A DNA stretch of 10,710 bases, taken from positions 1 through 10,710 of the forward strand of contig CANRZC010000054.1 of assembly GCA_947644185.1 (NCBI GenBank), read 5' to 3'. This stretch comes from an uncultured Acetatifactor sp. Its GTDB lineage: Bacteria; Bacillota; Clostridia; Lachnospirales; Lachnospiraceae. Position numbers and translations under genes: made by a program. The notes below the pieces were generated by a model. The model ran no database searches. It was given only the letters and a program-made list of their open reading frames with translations, and was not told the DNA's origin. This document shows, one piece after another, positions 1-7,033 of the stretch (position 1 is its first letter; each line of letters starts with the position of its first letter).

Positions 1-356
1 ATAGACAGCGCAAACTTATCGCGCATGACATAAATTTGGTTGGTATACTCTGGATTACATACTCTGGCAATGGTATGAATGTTGGCATTTAGACCATGGG
101 CAGTCATACAACAAAGCAAATTTACCTCGTCAGCCCCTGCCATGGCAATCAAAAGATCTGCCTCCTTTACTCCTGCTTGCAGCAGCACCTCCATGGAAGC
201 ACAATTTCCATGGACTACCATAATGTCATATCGCTCCTCGCTGGATTCCAATACTTTCAGATTGGAATCGATCAATGTGAGATCGTCTCCCTCTGCGGCC
301 AGCTGCCTTGTCAATGCTGCCCCCATTTTTCCGTTGCCAGCAATAATTATCCTCAT
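1..356 (-). CDS. trkA: TrkA-type potassium uptake regulator, N-terminal part (cut by window edge)
   Basis: Only the first 118 codons are in the window; the gene runs off the left edge. The protein would be the cytoplasmic NAD(H)-binding RCK subunit that gates a Trk/Ktr potassium channel. Visible features: a Rossmann dinucleotide-binding start with the glycine pattern G7-x-G9-x-x-G12, an acidic residue D30 at the end of the second strand (LTLID) expected to contact the NAD ribose, a VVHGNCAS segment matching the usual V-x-x-G-D/N-A-x-S strand turn of RCK domains, and ARVCNPEYTNQ near residue 97, very typical of TrkA. The ATG at 356 is preceded by GAGG with a 10-nt spacer, a moderate ribosome site. 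It follows the NlpC/P60 gene in the same direction after 145 nt, which hold a possible promoter and a hairpin. A stand-alone RCK protein other than TrkA remains possible because the second half is not visible. Confidence 0.88.
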   Translation of the reverse strand, partial: MRIIIAGNGKMGAALTRQLAAEGDDLTLIDSNLKVLESSEERYDIMVVHGNCASMEVLLQAGVKEADLLIAMAGADEVNLLCCMTAHGLNANIHTIARVCNPEYTNQIYVMRDKFALS

Positions 357-406
357 GGCTCTCAAACCTCATTTCATCTGTCTCTGTTTCTCCCAAAATA
401 CTTCTA

Positions 407-432
407 CAGGAGGGAATTTTATCTCCCTCCTG
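407..432 (-). promoter_or_regulatory. 9-bp hairpin between NlpC/P60 gene and trkA
   Basis: CAGGAGGGA (407-415) and TCCCTCCTG (424-432) form a perfect 9-bp stem with an 8-base A/T-rich loop. It lies about 70 nt past the NlpC/P60 stop and 50 nt before the trkA start. Read on the minus strand it is followed by TAGAAGTATTTT, which is not a clean T run, so it is at best a weak terminator. If the promoter at 455-483 is real, the hairpin lies near the 5' end of the trkA leader, where it could act as a stabilising element or attenuator. Its minus-strand 5' arm contains AGGAGG but is too far from the trkA start to be its ribosome site. Confidence 0.4.
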
Positions 433-454
433 CAGCACATATATCTCTTTTCTT

Positions 455-483
455 TGTATATTCTCCTGTACTATCTCAGTAAA
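455..483 (-). promoter_or_regulatory. possible sigma-A promoter for trkA
   Basis: On the minus strand TTTACT (483-478) and TATACA (460-455) are separated by exactly 17 nt; each matches four of six consensus bases. The predicted start near 448 would give a leader of about 90 nt that includes the hairpin at 407-432. No extended -10 element is seen, so this is a moderate to weak call. Confidence 0.4.
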
Positions 484-501
484 ATACCCCTACTCTCCAC
501 T

Positions 502-1827
502 TTAATTCACAATCCGTCGCACTGCAACAATTGGCCTGTACTGGGCATTGCCAATCTTGATACCGCCCACAGGATAAGGACTGCTGTTGCTGGCATGGAC
601 AATCATTCCTCCTCCGATATATAGCCCTACATGGCTTCCATAGCAGATCAGGTCACCTGGCTGGGCCTCCCCATAGCTTACCCCTACCCCTGCATTCTCC
701 TGCTGATAGGAGGTTCTGGGAATAGTATAGCCAAAATTGCTGTATACCCGGTAGGTAAATCCAGAGCAATCTGCCCCGTCTGTCAGGCTGGTGCCACCCA
801 TCACATAGGGATTGCCCACATACTGGCAGGCATAATTTGCTATCTGTTTCCCCAGGTCACTGCCCACCGCACTGTTGATGGTGGCGGTGTAATTGGTATT
901 GTTGGAGGCATTGGAGGGAGGTGTCACCCCGCCGCCAGTTCCTGCATTGGCTGCTGCCTGCAGCTGCTTCAGTCTTTCCCGGTCCTGCTTCAAAAGCTCC
1001 TTTGCCTTGGCGGCTGCTGCTTTTGCCTCCTTGATTTCCGCCTCATAATTGGCAGATTCCTGTCGCTTTTGGGCCAGCATACCATTTAGATAGGACTTTT
1101 GCTGTTCCAGCTCTGTCTTGTCAGCTTCCAGCTGCTGCTTGTCCCAGGATAGCTGCTCCCTGTCCGCCACCAGCAGCACCTTGTCATTCTCCAGTGTCTC
1201 CTTCTGTGCCACCAATGCATCCCACAGATCGTGGACCTGATTCTTTGTGGTGATATAATCTGTCAATACCTCGTTCTCATACTCATAAACCTTCTCCACA
1301 CGGTCCATCTGGTTCAGAATATCCGCAAGGCCCTTTCCCTGGAGCAGGGCATCCAGAAAGGATTCCTGCCCTCGCTCATACATCATCCGGGCACAGACAG
1401 CCATATTCTCCCGCTGGGTCTCCTCTCTGACTACAGCCGCCTCATATTCTGCCTCTGTCTGCTGGATCTGAAGCTCCTTCTGTGCAATTTCATTCTCTTT
1501 TTGGGCGATTTCCTCCTCCTTTGCAGCCAGCTCACTCTCCTTCTCCGCAAGCTGATCCTCCATAGCCCCAATGCTTGCCATGGTATTGGCCAGCTCCGCG
1601 TTAAAGTCATCAATCTGCTCCTGCAAAAGCTCCTGCTCTGTCACCAAATTTGTAATCTTTTCATTGGCAGAGTTCAACTCATTGGTATGCTGCCCAATCT
1701 GTCCCTCCACCTCGCCGATGCTGGTGGCCTCGGCTGTGAGAGAGCTGGAAGCCGCAGCGTATGACAATGCTGTCATCAAGCTTCCCAGCAATATTAAGTT
1801 AAATAATATTTTCGTATATTTTCTCAT
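502..1827 (-). CDS. secreted coiled-coil NlpC/P60 peptidoglycan endopeptidase (CwlO/PcsB-like)
   Basis: A 441-residue exported cell wall hydrolase. Order: signal peptide (about 1-34; basic MRKYTK, hydrophobic core, Ala-rich end), a long coiled coil (about 36-290) with heptad-like Glu/Lys/Gln runs including a tandem EIAQKE unit near 106-118, a Gly/Thr/Asn/Pro-rich linker (295-315), and a C-terminal NlpC/P60 domain (about 325-441). Catalytic residues appear intact: Cys354 in GADCSGF, His399 in GSHVGLY, and His411 in VHAS as the likely third residue. The family cuts the D-gamma-glutamyl to diamino acid bond of peptide stems. The segment ARMMYERGQESFLDALL (146-162) is typical of the PcsB/CwlO coiled-coil domain, which in relatives is controlled by FtsEX; no ftsEX is seen here. 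It follows asnS by 54 nt. The start has no SD of its own at normal spacing; its ATG overlaps the stop of a short upstream frame. A TATAAT at the asnS end may give it a separate promoter. Confidence 0.93.
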   Translation of the reverse strand: MRKYTKILFNLILLGSLMTALSYAAASSSLTAEATSIGEVEGQIGQHTNELNSANEKITNLVTEQELLQEQIDDFNAELANTMASIGAMEDQLAEKESELAAKEEEIAQKENEIAQKELQIQQTEAEYEAAVVREETQRENMAVCARMMYERGQESFLDALLQGKGLADILNQMDRVEKVYEYENEVLTDYITTKNQVHDLWDALVAQKETLENDKVLLVADREQLSWDKQQLEADKTELEQQKSYLNGMLAQKRQESANYEAEIKEAKAAAAKAKELLKQDRERLKQLQAAANAGTGGGVTPPSNASNNTNYTATINSAVGSDLGKQIANYACQYVGNPYVMGGTSLTDGADCSGFTYRVYSNFGYTIPRTSYQQENAGVGVSYGEAQPGDLICYGSHVGLYIGGGMIVHASNSSPYPVGGIKIGNAQYRPIVAVRRIVN

Positions 1828-1838
1828 AGATTCAGCAT
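1824..1838 (-). other. possible 4-codon minicistron coupled to the NlpC/P60 start
   Basis: On the minus strand GGAG (1848-1845) is followed after 6 nt by ATG CTG AAT CTA TGA, encoding M-L-N-L and a stop. The TGA overlaps the ATG of the NlpC/P60 gene as ATGA. The downstream start has no other SD at a usable distance, so ribosomes may load here and restart. The same frame is open further up from an ATG at 1862, which would give 12 residues, but that ATG has no SD. Such short overlaps can arise by chance. Confidence 0.35.
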
Positions 1839-1880
1839 ACCATACTCCGCGGCTTTTTTCATCCTGAAAAAAATTAAGAT

Positions 1881-1908
1881 ATTATAAATCGCAATTCTTC
1901 ACTGTCCT
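1881..1908 (-). promoter_or_regulatory. possible promoter for the NlpC/P60 gene inside the asnS end
   Basis: A perfect TATAAT (1886-1881, minus strand) overlaps the asnS stop codon and is preceded, after a 16-nt spacer, by AGGACA (1908-1903), which matches the last four bases of TTGACA. Predicted start is near 1874, giving a leader of about 47 nt to the hydrolase. This would allow expression independent of asnS. No terminator is seen between the two genes, so read-through from asnS is also possible. Confidence 0.45.
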
Positions 1909-3273
1909 GGGGAAAGGCACCACATCCCGGATATTTGCCATGCCGGTCAGGTACATCACGCAGCGCTCAAAGCCCAGCCCGAAGCCCGCATGGCGCACAG
2001 AGCCAAACTTCCGCAGATCCAGATAGAACCCGTAGTCCTCTTTCTGAAGACCCAGCTCCTCCATCCGCTTCTCCAAAAGCTCCATCTTATCCTCGCGCTG
2101 GCTCCCCCCAATGATTTCCCCAATGCCAGGCACCAGGCAATCCATGGCAGCCACAGTCTTCCCATCCTCATTTAACTTCATATAGAAGGCCTTGATTTCC
2201 TTCGGATAGTCTGTCACGAACACTGGGCGCTTAAATACTTCCTCTGTCAGGTATCTCTCATGCTCTGTCTGTAAATCGCAGCCCCAGGATACCTTGTAGT
2301 CAAAGGCATCGTTGTGCTTCTCCAGGATCTCAATGGCCTCTGTATAAGTAACATGGGCAAAATCCGAATTCGCCACATGCTCCAAGCGCTCCAATAACCC
2401 CTTGTCCACAAACTGATTGAAGAAGTTCATCTCCTCCGGCGCGTTCTCCAGTACATATCGGATGATATATTTTAACATACTCTCTGCCAACATCATGTCA
2501 TCCTTTAAGTCGGCGAACGCCATCTCCGGCTCAATCATCCAGAACTCTGCCGCATGCCGGGTGGTGTTGGAATTCTCCGCCCGGAAGGTAGGGCCAAAGG
2601 TATATACATTTTTAAAGGCAAAGGCATAGGTCTCTACATTCAACTGACCGCTGACCGTGAGATTGGTGGGCTTGCCAAAGAAATCCTGGGTAAAATCCAC
2701 TTTCCCATCCTGGGTCTTTGGAATATTGTTCAAGTCCATGGTGGTCACCTGGAACATTTCCCCTGCGCCCTCGCAGTCGCTGCCTGTGATCAAAGGTGTA
2801 TGCACGTACACGAATCCTCTCTCCATGAAGAAGCTGTGGATGGCATAGGCAATCAGGGACCGCACCCGAAACACTGCCTGAAAGGTATTGGTCCTGGGCC
2901 GCAGATGGGAAATGGTGCGCAGATACTCAAAGGTATGGCGCTTCTTCTGCAGAGGATAGTCCGCTGTGGAAGGCCCTTCTACTGTTACCTCACTGGCCTG
3001 CATCTCAAAAGGCTGCTTTGCATTGGGCGTCTCCACAATCATACCCTTCACAATCAGTGCCGCTCCCACATTTGTCTTGCACAGCTCGTCAAAATTAGGC
3101 AGGGTATCCCCATACACCACCTGCAGGGGCTCAAAAAAAGTGCCGTCATTGATGATCAAAAATCCAAAATTTTTGGAGTCTCTGTTGCTTCTCACCCAAC
3201 CGCCAATGGTCACTTCCTTGCCAATGTACTCTCCCCGGTTGCGATAGAGAGCTCTAATGTCTGTCAATTCCAT
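1882..3273 (-). CDS. asnS: asparaginyl-tRNA synthetase
   Basis: A 463-residue class II aminoacyl-tRNA synthetase, the normal length for AsnRS, that charges tRNA-Asn with asparagine in the cytoplasm. The N-terminal OB-fold anticodon-binding domain covers about 1-110 (VTIGGWVRSNRDSKNFGFL at 21-39). The catalytic domain shows motif 1 around FMERGFVYVHTP (149-160), motif 2 TFRAENSNTTRHAAEF (229-244, ATP-binding Arg231) and motif 3 GFGLGFERCVMYLTG (430-444, Arg437). AENSNTTRH marks AsnRS rather than AspRS. The gene is intact, ending with PFPRT and a short tail. GAGG lies 5 nt before the ATG at 3273. It is divergent from the small membrane protein gene and upstream of the NlpC/P60 hydrolase. The leader predicted from the promoter at 3345-3373 is only about 65 nt, too short for a T-box. 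Confidence 0.98.
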   Translation of the reverse strand: MELTDIRALYRNRGEYIGKEVTIGGWVRSNRDSKNFGFLIINDGTFFEPLQVVYGDTLPNFDELCKTNVGAALIVKGMIVETPNAKQPFEMQASEVTVEGPSTADYPLQKKRHTFEYLRTISHLRPRTNTFQAVFRVRSLIAYAIHSFFMERGFVYVHTPLITGSDCEGAGEMFQVTTMDLNNIPKTQDGKVDFTQDFFGKPTNLTVSGQLNVETYAFAFKNVYTFGPTFRAENSNTTRHAAEFWMIEPEMAFADLKDDMMLAESMLKYIIRYVLENAPEEMNFFNQFVDKGLLERLEHVANSDFAHVTYTEAIEILEKHNDAFDYKVSWGCDLQTEHERYLTEEVFKRPVFVTDYPKEIKAFYMKLNEDGKTVAAMDCLVPGIGEIIGGSQREDKMELLEKRMEELGLQKEDYGFYLDLRKFGSVRHAGFGLGFERCVMYLTGMANIRDVVPFPRTVKNCDL

Positions 3274-3288
3274 GTTTTCCTCATTTCC

Positions 3289-3309
3289 GCGCCCCTTTTG
3301 CCAGGGCGC
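3289..3309 (-). promoter_or_regulatory. GC-rich hairpin in the asnS leader
   Basis: GCGCCC (3289-3294) and GGGCGC (3304-3309) form a 6-bp all-GC stem with a 9-base loop. On the minus strand it ends 15 nt before the asnS ATG, directly ahead of the GAGG ribosome site. It has no following T run, so it is not a terminator; it may set leader stability or translation rate. Confidence 0.4.
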
Positions 3310-3325
3310 TGCTTTTACTCTTTCC

Positions 3326-3339
3326 AGAATTACAATTCT
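3326..3339. promoter_or_regulatory. perfect 6+6 palindrome at the predicted asnS start site
   Basis: AGAATT (3326-3331) and AATTCT (3334-3339) are perfect inverted arms around a 2-base centre. The predicted asnS transcription start (about 3338) falls at its edge, the usual place for a repressor site. A/T-rich palindromes of this size also occur by chance in intergenic DNA. Confidence 0.25.
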
Positions 3340-3344
3340 AACAT

Positions 3345-3373
3345 ATCATACCACATTCTTTCCTTTATTAAAA
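3345..3373 (-). promoter_or_regulatory. extended -10 promoter for asnS
   Basis: On the minus strand TG-G-TATGAT gives an extended -10 (TATGAT at 3350-3345), with a weak -35 TTTTAA (3373-3368) at 17-nt spacing. Predicted start is near 3338. Extended -10 elements often replace a good -35 in Gram-positive bacteria. Confidence 0.55.
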
Positions 3374-3404
3374 GTATTTAAAACCATTTCCGCCGTAATT
3401 TTTG

Positions 3405-3434
3405 TTGCTTATCCCTATCTATCTGTGCTAGAAT
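3405..3434 (+). promoter_or_regulatory. extended -10 promoter for the small membrane protein gene
   Basis: TTGCTT (3405-3410) lies 18 nt before TAGAAT (3429-3434), which is preceded by TG-C to form an extended -10 (TGCTAGAAT). Predicted start is near 3441, giving a leader of about 45 nt that carries AAGGAGG. It is back to back with the asnS promoter, with the two -35 boxes about 30 nt apart. Confidence 0.55.
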
Positions 3435-3477
3435 AGAAGTAGTCGGGCCGTCAGGCGAAACATACTCAAGGAGGCTT

Positions 3478-3489
3478 ATGGTTATATGA
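3478..3489 (+). other. possible 3-codon minicistron overlapping the small membrane protein start
   Basis: AAGGAGG ends at 3474, 3 nt before ATG GTT ATA TGA (M-V-I-stop). The TGA overlaps the next gene's ATG at 3486 as ATGA. The SD is 11 nt from the real start, longer than usual, and 3 nt from the short one, closer than usual, so either start could be used and the two could be coupled. Confidence 0.25.
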
Positions 3490-3962
3490 AGACATGGATG
3501 ATTGTACTGATCGTAGTGGCAGTGGTGCTGATCGCACTGATTGCTGTACTGTATTTCCTCGGAAAGAAAGCCCAGAAGAAACAGGCCGAACAGCAGGAGA
3601 TGCTGGAGGCCAACAAACAGACTGTCTCTATGCTGATCATCGACAAAAAAAGGATGCGGCTGAAAGATGCGGGATTGCCCCAGATGGTCCTGGATCAGAC
3701 CCCTAAACTCATGCGGCGTTCCAAATTGCCTATCGTAAAGGTCAAGGTTGGTCCCCAGATCATGTCACTGATCTGTGATGAGAAAATTTTTGATACAGTT
3801 CCAGTGAAAAAGGAAGTCAAAGCTGTGGTGAGTGGTATCTATGTTCTCAGTGTCAAGGGACTCCATGGCAAGACAGAAGTCCAGCCCGCCAAGAAAAAGA
3901 GCCGTTTCAGACGAGCTCTGGAGGCTGCTCAGGAGAAGGCTGGTGCGAAGCCTATCAAGTAA
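3486..3962 (+). CDS. small single-helix membrane protein of unknown function
   Basis: A 158-residue protein that I cannot assign to a named family. It begins with one strongly hydrophobic helix (about 4-25) directly followed by GKKAQKKQ, so by the positive-inside rule the C-terminal part should face the cytoplasm. Residues 28-46 are Lys/Gln/Glu rich and could be a short coiled coil. The middle (about 47-126) reads like a compact beta-rich domain, alternating hydrophobic residues with prolines (LPIVKVKVGPQIMSLICDEK). The tail from 135 is very basic (KKKSRFRRALEAAQEKAG). No catalytic motif or lipobox is visible. It has its own extended -10 promoter, a strong SD and a strong terminator, so it is a well-formed monocistronic gene, divergent from asnS. 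Codon use looks like that of its neighbours. The reading frame is well supported; the function is not. Confidence 0.85.
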   Translation: MKTWMIVLIVVAVVLIALIAVLYFLGKKAQKKQAEQQEMLEANKQTVSMLIIDKKRMRLKDAGLPQMVLDQTPKLMRRSKLPIVKVKVGPQIMSLICDEKIFDTVPVKKEVKAVVSGIYVLSVKGLHGKTEVQPAKKKSRFRRALEAAQEKAGAKPIK

Positions 3963-4002
3963 TACCCCATGTAAGGGAAGATTTGTTGGAACGGCAATGC
4001 TG

Positions 4003-4045
4003 AAAACGCCAGGGCCTACTGTTATGGTGGTCCCTGGCGTTTTTG
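4003..4045. terminator. bidirectional rho-independent terminator between convergent genes
   Basis: AACGCCAGGG (4005-4014) pairs perfectly with CCCTGGCGTT (4032-4041) over 10 bp with a 17-base loop. On the plus strand the stem runs into TTTTT, ending the small membrane protein gene 43 nt after its stop. On the minus strand the stem is followed by TTTTC, so it can also end the GH35 transcript that stops at 4108. Confidence 0.9.
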
Positions 4046-4107
4046 TATCCATGTTACCTGGCTCAGATGGCTCTGTCCTAGCCTGTCAGTGCCTCTCGTT
4101 TTCTGTA

Positions 4108-5853
4108 TTACCCCACATCTGGCTCATCCCGCAGCACAACAGATCCAGAAGCCTTTCCTTCTGTCTCAAAGAGAATGATCTCGTTGTCCCCTTTCTTTAA
4201 CAGCGGCCCTGGAATATAGAGACGCTTCTGCGGCCCTATCTCCCAGAAACGACCTATGTTGAAGCCGTTTACAAAGGCACAGCCCTTTCCCCAGCCCTCA
4301 AAATCCAGGAAGGTATCCCCTATCTCCTGTGCCGTAAAAGTGAATCGATAAAAGGCCGGCGTCCCCTGTATATAATCGCCGGAAAAGTCAACCTTGCTGA
4401 TATTCTCTAGCGGCAAAGGATACTGCTCCCAGTGATTGTGCATGTGGCCATTGATCTGGACACACTGGTCTATACCCTTGCGCTGTCTCTCCATATAAGG
4501 GCCAAAGTTCACCCGTCCCATGTTCTCCACCAGAATATCCAGCCTTGCGTTTCTTTCGGCGGGTATGTTCAGTTCCTTTTCTTCCAGCAGCTCTCTGTCA
4601 TACAGAGTCAGTACCTGCTTATTCTCCAGCAGAATATTGGCTCGGTCGTTTGCGCCCCAGAGCCTTATCTTCCCCAGATTCTCTTCTGTGTGCAATCTGG
4701 TGCGGTAGAGAATATAGCCGTAGTTCTGGCCCAGGCGCTCCATGGCTTGGGGCCAGACGCTTTCCACGCCCTGGCTGATGCTCTCCAGGGTGGAAACCAG
4801 GCTCACCCTTTGGCGCACTTCCAATGTACCGTATGATTTTCTTTGGATTTCCGTAGAAAGCTTCACATCTGGCAAGGTCGTATATTTCCCGATAACCTCT
4901 CTGTACCTGCGGTATTTCTCCGTAATCTGACCGTCCTCCGTCAGCACTGCATCATAATCGTAAGAGGTCACATCTGGTGTCAGCTCCTCATAATAATTGG
5001 ATCCATTCATAAAGCCGAAATTAGTACCGCCCTCGAACATATAAATGTTCACATGGCCCAGCTCCAGCATCTTGTCCAAATCCTTTACGCTCTCCTCCAG
5101 ATTCCCCCGCATATGGCCGCCATTGCCCCAGTGATCAAACCATCCCACCCAGAACTCGGTGCACATCAGAGGGCCACCCTCTGTATATTCTCTCAGCGTC
5201 CCAAAGCGCTCTTCGGTTCTGGAGCCAAAGTTCCCTGTGGGAAGAGCCCCCGGAAGCTTCCCGGCATTGAGACTCTCCGGGAAAGGACCGTCTGATGTCA
5301 CCAGGGGCACCTCCACGCCGCCCTGGCGCATCAATCGCCTGATCTCCTCCAGGTAATTCTTGTCATTGGCATAGTATCCGTACTCGTTCTCCACCTGCAT
5401 CAATATCACAGGCCCGCCCTTTGTACACTGCCAGGGGGTTAGCTTTGGTAATAGCACCTTGTAATACTCCTCCACATGGCGCAGGAAAGGCTCATAGCAT
5501 ACCCGCAGCTTCATGCCGTCCTCCCTTAAAAGCCATGCAGGCAGACCGCCAAACTCCCACTCCGCACAGATGTAGGGAGAGGGCCGCAGAATCACATACA
5601 GTCCCAGCTCTTGGGCCAGACCGATAAAGCGCTCAATGTCCAGTATCCCCTCAAAGCGATACTCCCCCTTCTCCTGCTCATGCATATTCCATGGAATATA
5701 GGTTTCCACCGTATTGCAGCCCATGGCCTTCAGCTTCTCCAGTCTGTCCTGCCAGTATTCTGGAACAATCCTGAAATAATGGACAGCGCCTGAGATAATG
5801 TGAACCGGTTCTCCGTCCAGATAGAAATTGTCTTTGATTTCAAATGTTTTCAT
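4108..5853 (-). CDS. GH35 beta-galactosidase, cytoplasmic (BgaC-like)
   Basis: A 581-residue glycoside hydrolase family 35 enzyme that releases terminal beta-linked galactose from oligosaccharides by a retaining mechanism. The N-terminal TIM barrel (about 5-325) shows GGPVILMQVENEYGYY (146-161), with Glu157 the expected acid/base, and CTEFWVGWFDHWG (231-243), with Glu233 the expected nucleophile. ISGAVHYFRI and PSPYICAEWEFGGLPAWLL are also GH35 hallmarks. Jelly-roll galactose-binding-like domains follow, ending with CAFVNGFNIGRFWEIGPQ and LKKGDNEI. The length matches bacterial BgaC-type enzymes, and no signal peptide is present, so it acts inside the cell after import. BgaC relatives prefer beta-1,3-galactose; the linkage used here cannot be read from sequence. 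GGGAGG lies 7 nt before the ATG. It follows lacI by 93 nt with no clear promoter or terminator between, so the two are probably co-transcribed and controlled together. Confidence 0.95.
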   Translation of the reverse strand: MKTFEIKDNFYLDGEPVHIISGAVHYFRIVPEYWQDRLEKLKAMGCNTVETYIPWNMHEQEKGEYRFEGILDIERFIGLAQELGLYVILRPSPYICAEWEFGGLPAWLLREDGMKLRVCYEPFLRHVEEYYKVLLPKLTPWQCTKGGPVILMQVENEYGYYANDKNYLEEIRRLMRQGGVEVPLVTSDGPFPESLNAGKLPGALPTGNFGSRTEERFGTLREYTEGGPLMCTEFWVGWFDHWGNGGHMRGNLEESVKDLDKMLELGHVNIYMFEGGTNFGFMNGSNYYEELTPDVTSYDYDAVLTEDGQITEKYRRYREVIGKYTTLPDVKLSTEIQRKSYGTLEVRQRVSLVSTLESISQGVESVWPQAMERLGQNYGYILYRTRLHTEENLGKIRLWGANDRANILLENKQVLTLYDRELLEEKELNIPAERNARLDILVENMGRVNFGPYMERQRKGIDQCVQINGHMHNHWEQYPLPLENISKVDFSGDYIQGTPAFYRFTFTAQEIGDTFLDFEGWGKGCAFVNGFNIGRFWEIGPQKRLYIPGPLLKKGDNEIILFETEGKASGSVVLRDEPDVG

Positions 5854-5946
5854 AATGCTTCCTCCCTGTGCGCTTCGACGTCAATACCCATTCCGTTTTC
5901 AGATATCCCCACAAGCTGCCTGCGGCACTCATATCTTTAAAAACAA

Positions 5947-7002
5947 TTAATAAGTTGGAGCAAGGCCACTGCTCTCCCGTGTCACCAGAGTGGGGGTCAG
6001 CATCTGCAGCCTGGGAAATTCCTTCCCCTCCAAAAGTCCTATTGCAGTCTCCACCAGCCTACAGCCCATATTTTCATAATTATAGTCAATGCTGGTAAGC
6101 TTTGGTATCATCATTTCCGCAATAAACGTATTGTCATAGCTGACTACAGAGATATCCTGTGGAATTCGAAGTCCATGCTCTGTAAGGCTGCGCACAATTC
6201 CGGCTGCGGCAAAGTCATTGATGGCAATCACTGCTGTAAATGCAATTCCCTGGTCCAGCAGCCGATTCATCTCCGCATAGGCGCTAGCGTTATTGTAGGA
6301 TCCGAACTCCTGCACCAGCTCCTGTCGGAATGGAATCCCATTTCGCATCAGGATCTGCTTATATCTCTGTATCTTCTCAAAAGTAGACAATACATCTACC
6401 CGGCCTCCCACCAGCGCGATCTTTCTATGTCCCAGTCCCAGCAGATACTCCATCAGCAGGTCCATACTCTTCACTGCATCAATCTGCACCTGGTAGCACT
6501 GGGTGCCGTCCAGCTTGCCTGTAACCACCATGGGCATCCTGTCCGGCATCGTATTCACCAGCTCCACATACTCCACATCAGACACCAGCTTATCCACATT
6601 TCCGCCCATCTGGATCACTGCGTCCACTCGCTGCTCCTGGAGCTTTTCCAGCTGCATTTTCTCCAGCTCTGCCTCACCCAGAGAATTGTAGAGCAGCGCT
6701 GTGTATCCCCGCTTTCTGGCTTCCAGCTCACAGGCTACAAACACCTGTGAATAAAAAGGATTCCTCACATCTGCCGCAATGATACCGATGAGCTTGCTCT
6801 TCGTATCTGCCAGACCTCTGGCCATGGCATTGGGCGTGAAATTGTACTTTTCAATAATTCTAATGATCCTCTCTTTTTTCTCTGGCCGCACATTCGCATT
6901 GTTTGTCAGCACCCGGGACACTGTAGCCGCAGAGACACCTGCCTCTTTGGCGATATCATAGATCGTGACAGGCTTTCCACCTGCTATTTTCCCCTCATCC
7001 AT
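5947..7002 (-). CDS. LacI-family transcriptional regulator
   Basis: A 351-residue LacI/GalR repressor. The N-terminal helix-turn-helix is clear (VTIYDIAKEAGVSAATVSRV, 12-31), followed by a hinge helix (PNAMARGLA, 57-65) and a periplasmic-binding-like sugar-sensing domain (about 70-345; LIGIIAADVRNPFYSQ at 71-86, HRKIALVGG at 192-200, DISVVSYDN at 283-291). It should bind DNA as a dimer and let go, or bind, on contact with a sugar. The ATG at 7002 has GAGG 10 nt upstream, and the HTH starts 11 residues in, as is common. The promoter is near-consensus and a LacI-type dyad overlaps its start, suggesting autoregulation. The adjacent downstream GH35 gene is the most likely target and a galactoside a plausible effector, both by context. 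Residues 125-168 match the remnant at 8518-8660 at 25 of 44 positions. Confidence 0.96.
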   Translation of the reverse strand: MDEGKIAGGKPVTIYDIAKEAGVSAATVSRVLTNNANVRPEKKERIIRIIEKYNFTPNAMARGLADTKSKLIGIIAADVRNPFYSQVFVACELEARKRGYTALLYNSLGEAELEKMQLEKLQEQRVDAVIQMGGNVDKLVSDVEYVELVNTMPDRMPMVVTGKLDGTQCYQVQIDAVKSMDLLMEYLLGLGHRKIALVGGRVDVLSTFEKIQRYKQILMRNGIPFRQELVQEFGSYNNASAYAEMNRLLDQGIAFTAVIAINDFAAAGIVRSLTEHGLRIPQDISVVSYDNTFIAEMMIPKLTSIDYNYENMGCRLVETAIGLLEGKEFPRLQMLTPTLVTRESSGLAPTY

Positions 7003-7033
7003 CTCATAAGTACCTCACAAATAGCAACAAATT

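Noticed and set aside
226..438. 70-codon minus-strand frame overlapping the trkA start in another frame
   Set aside because: It begins with GTG inside the hairpin, lacks a ribosome site, and runs in a shifted frame through a clear TrkA coding sequence; it is a shadow.
3274..3480. T-box riboswitch in front of asnS
   Set aside because: No conserved T-box sequence is seen, and the probable promoter lies only about 70 nt before the start codon, leaving no room for one.
5888..5901. cre-like half site TGAAAACGGAATGG (minus strand) ahead of GH35
   Set aside because: The left half matches the catabolite-site consensus, but the right half does not, and no promoter is visible nearby to be controlled.
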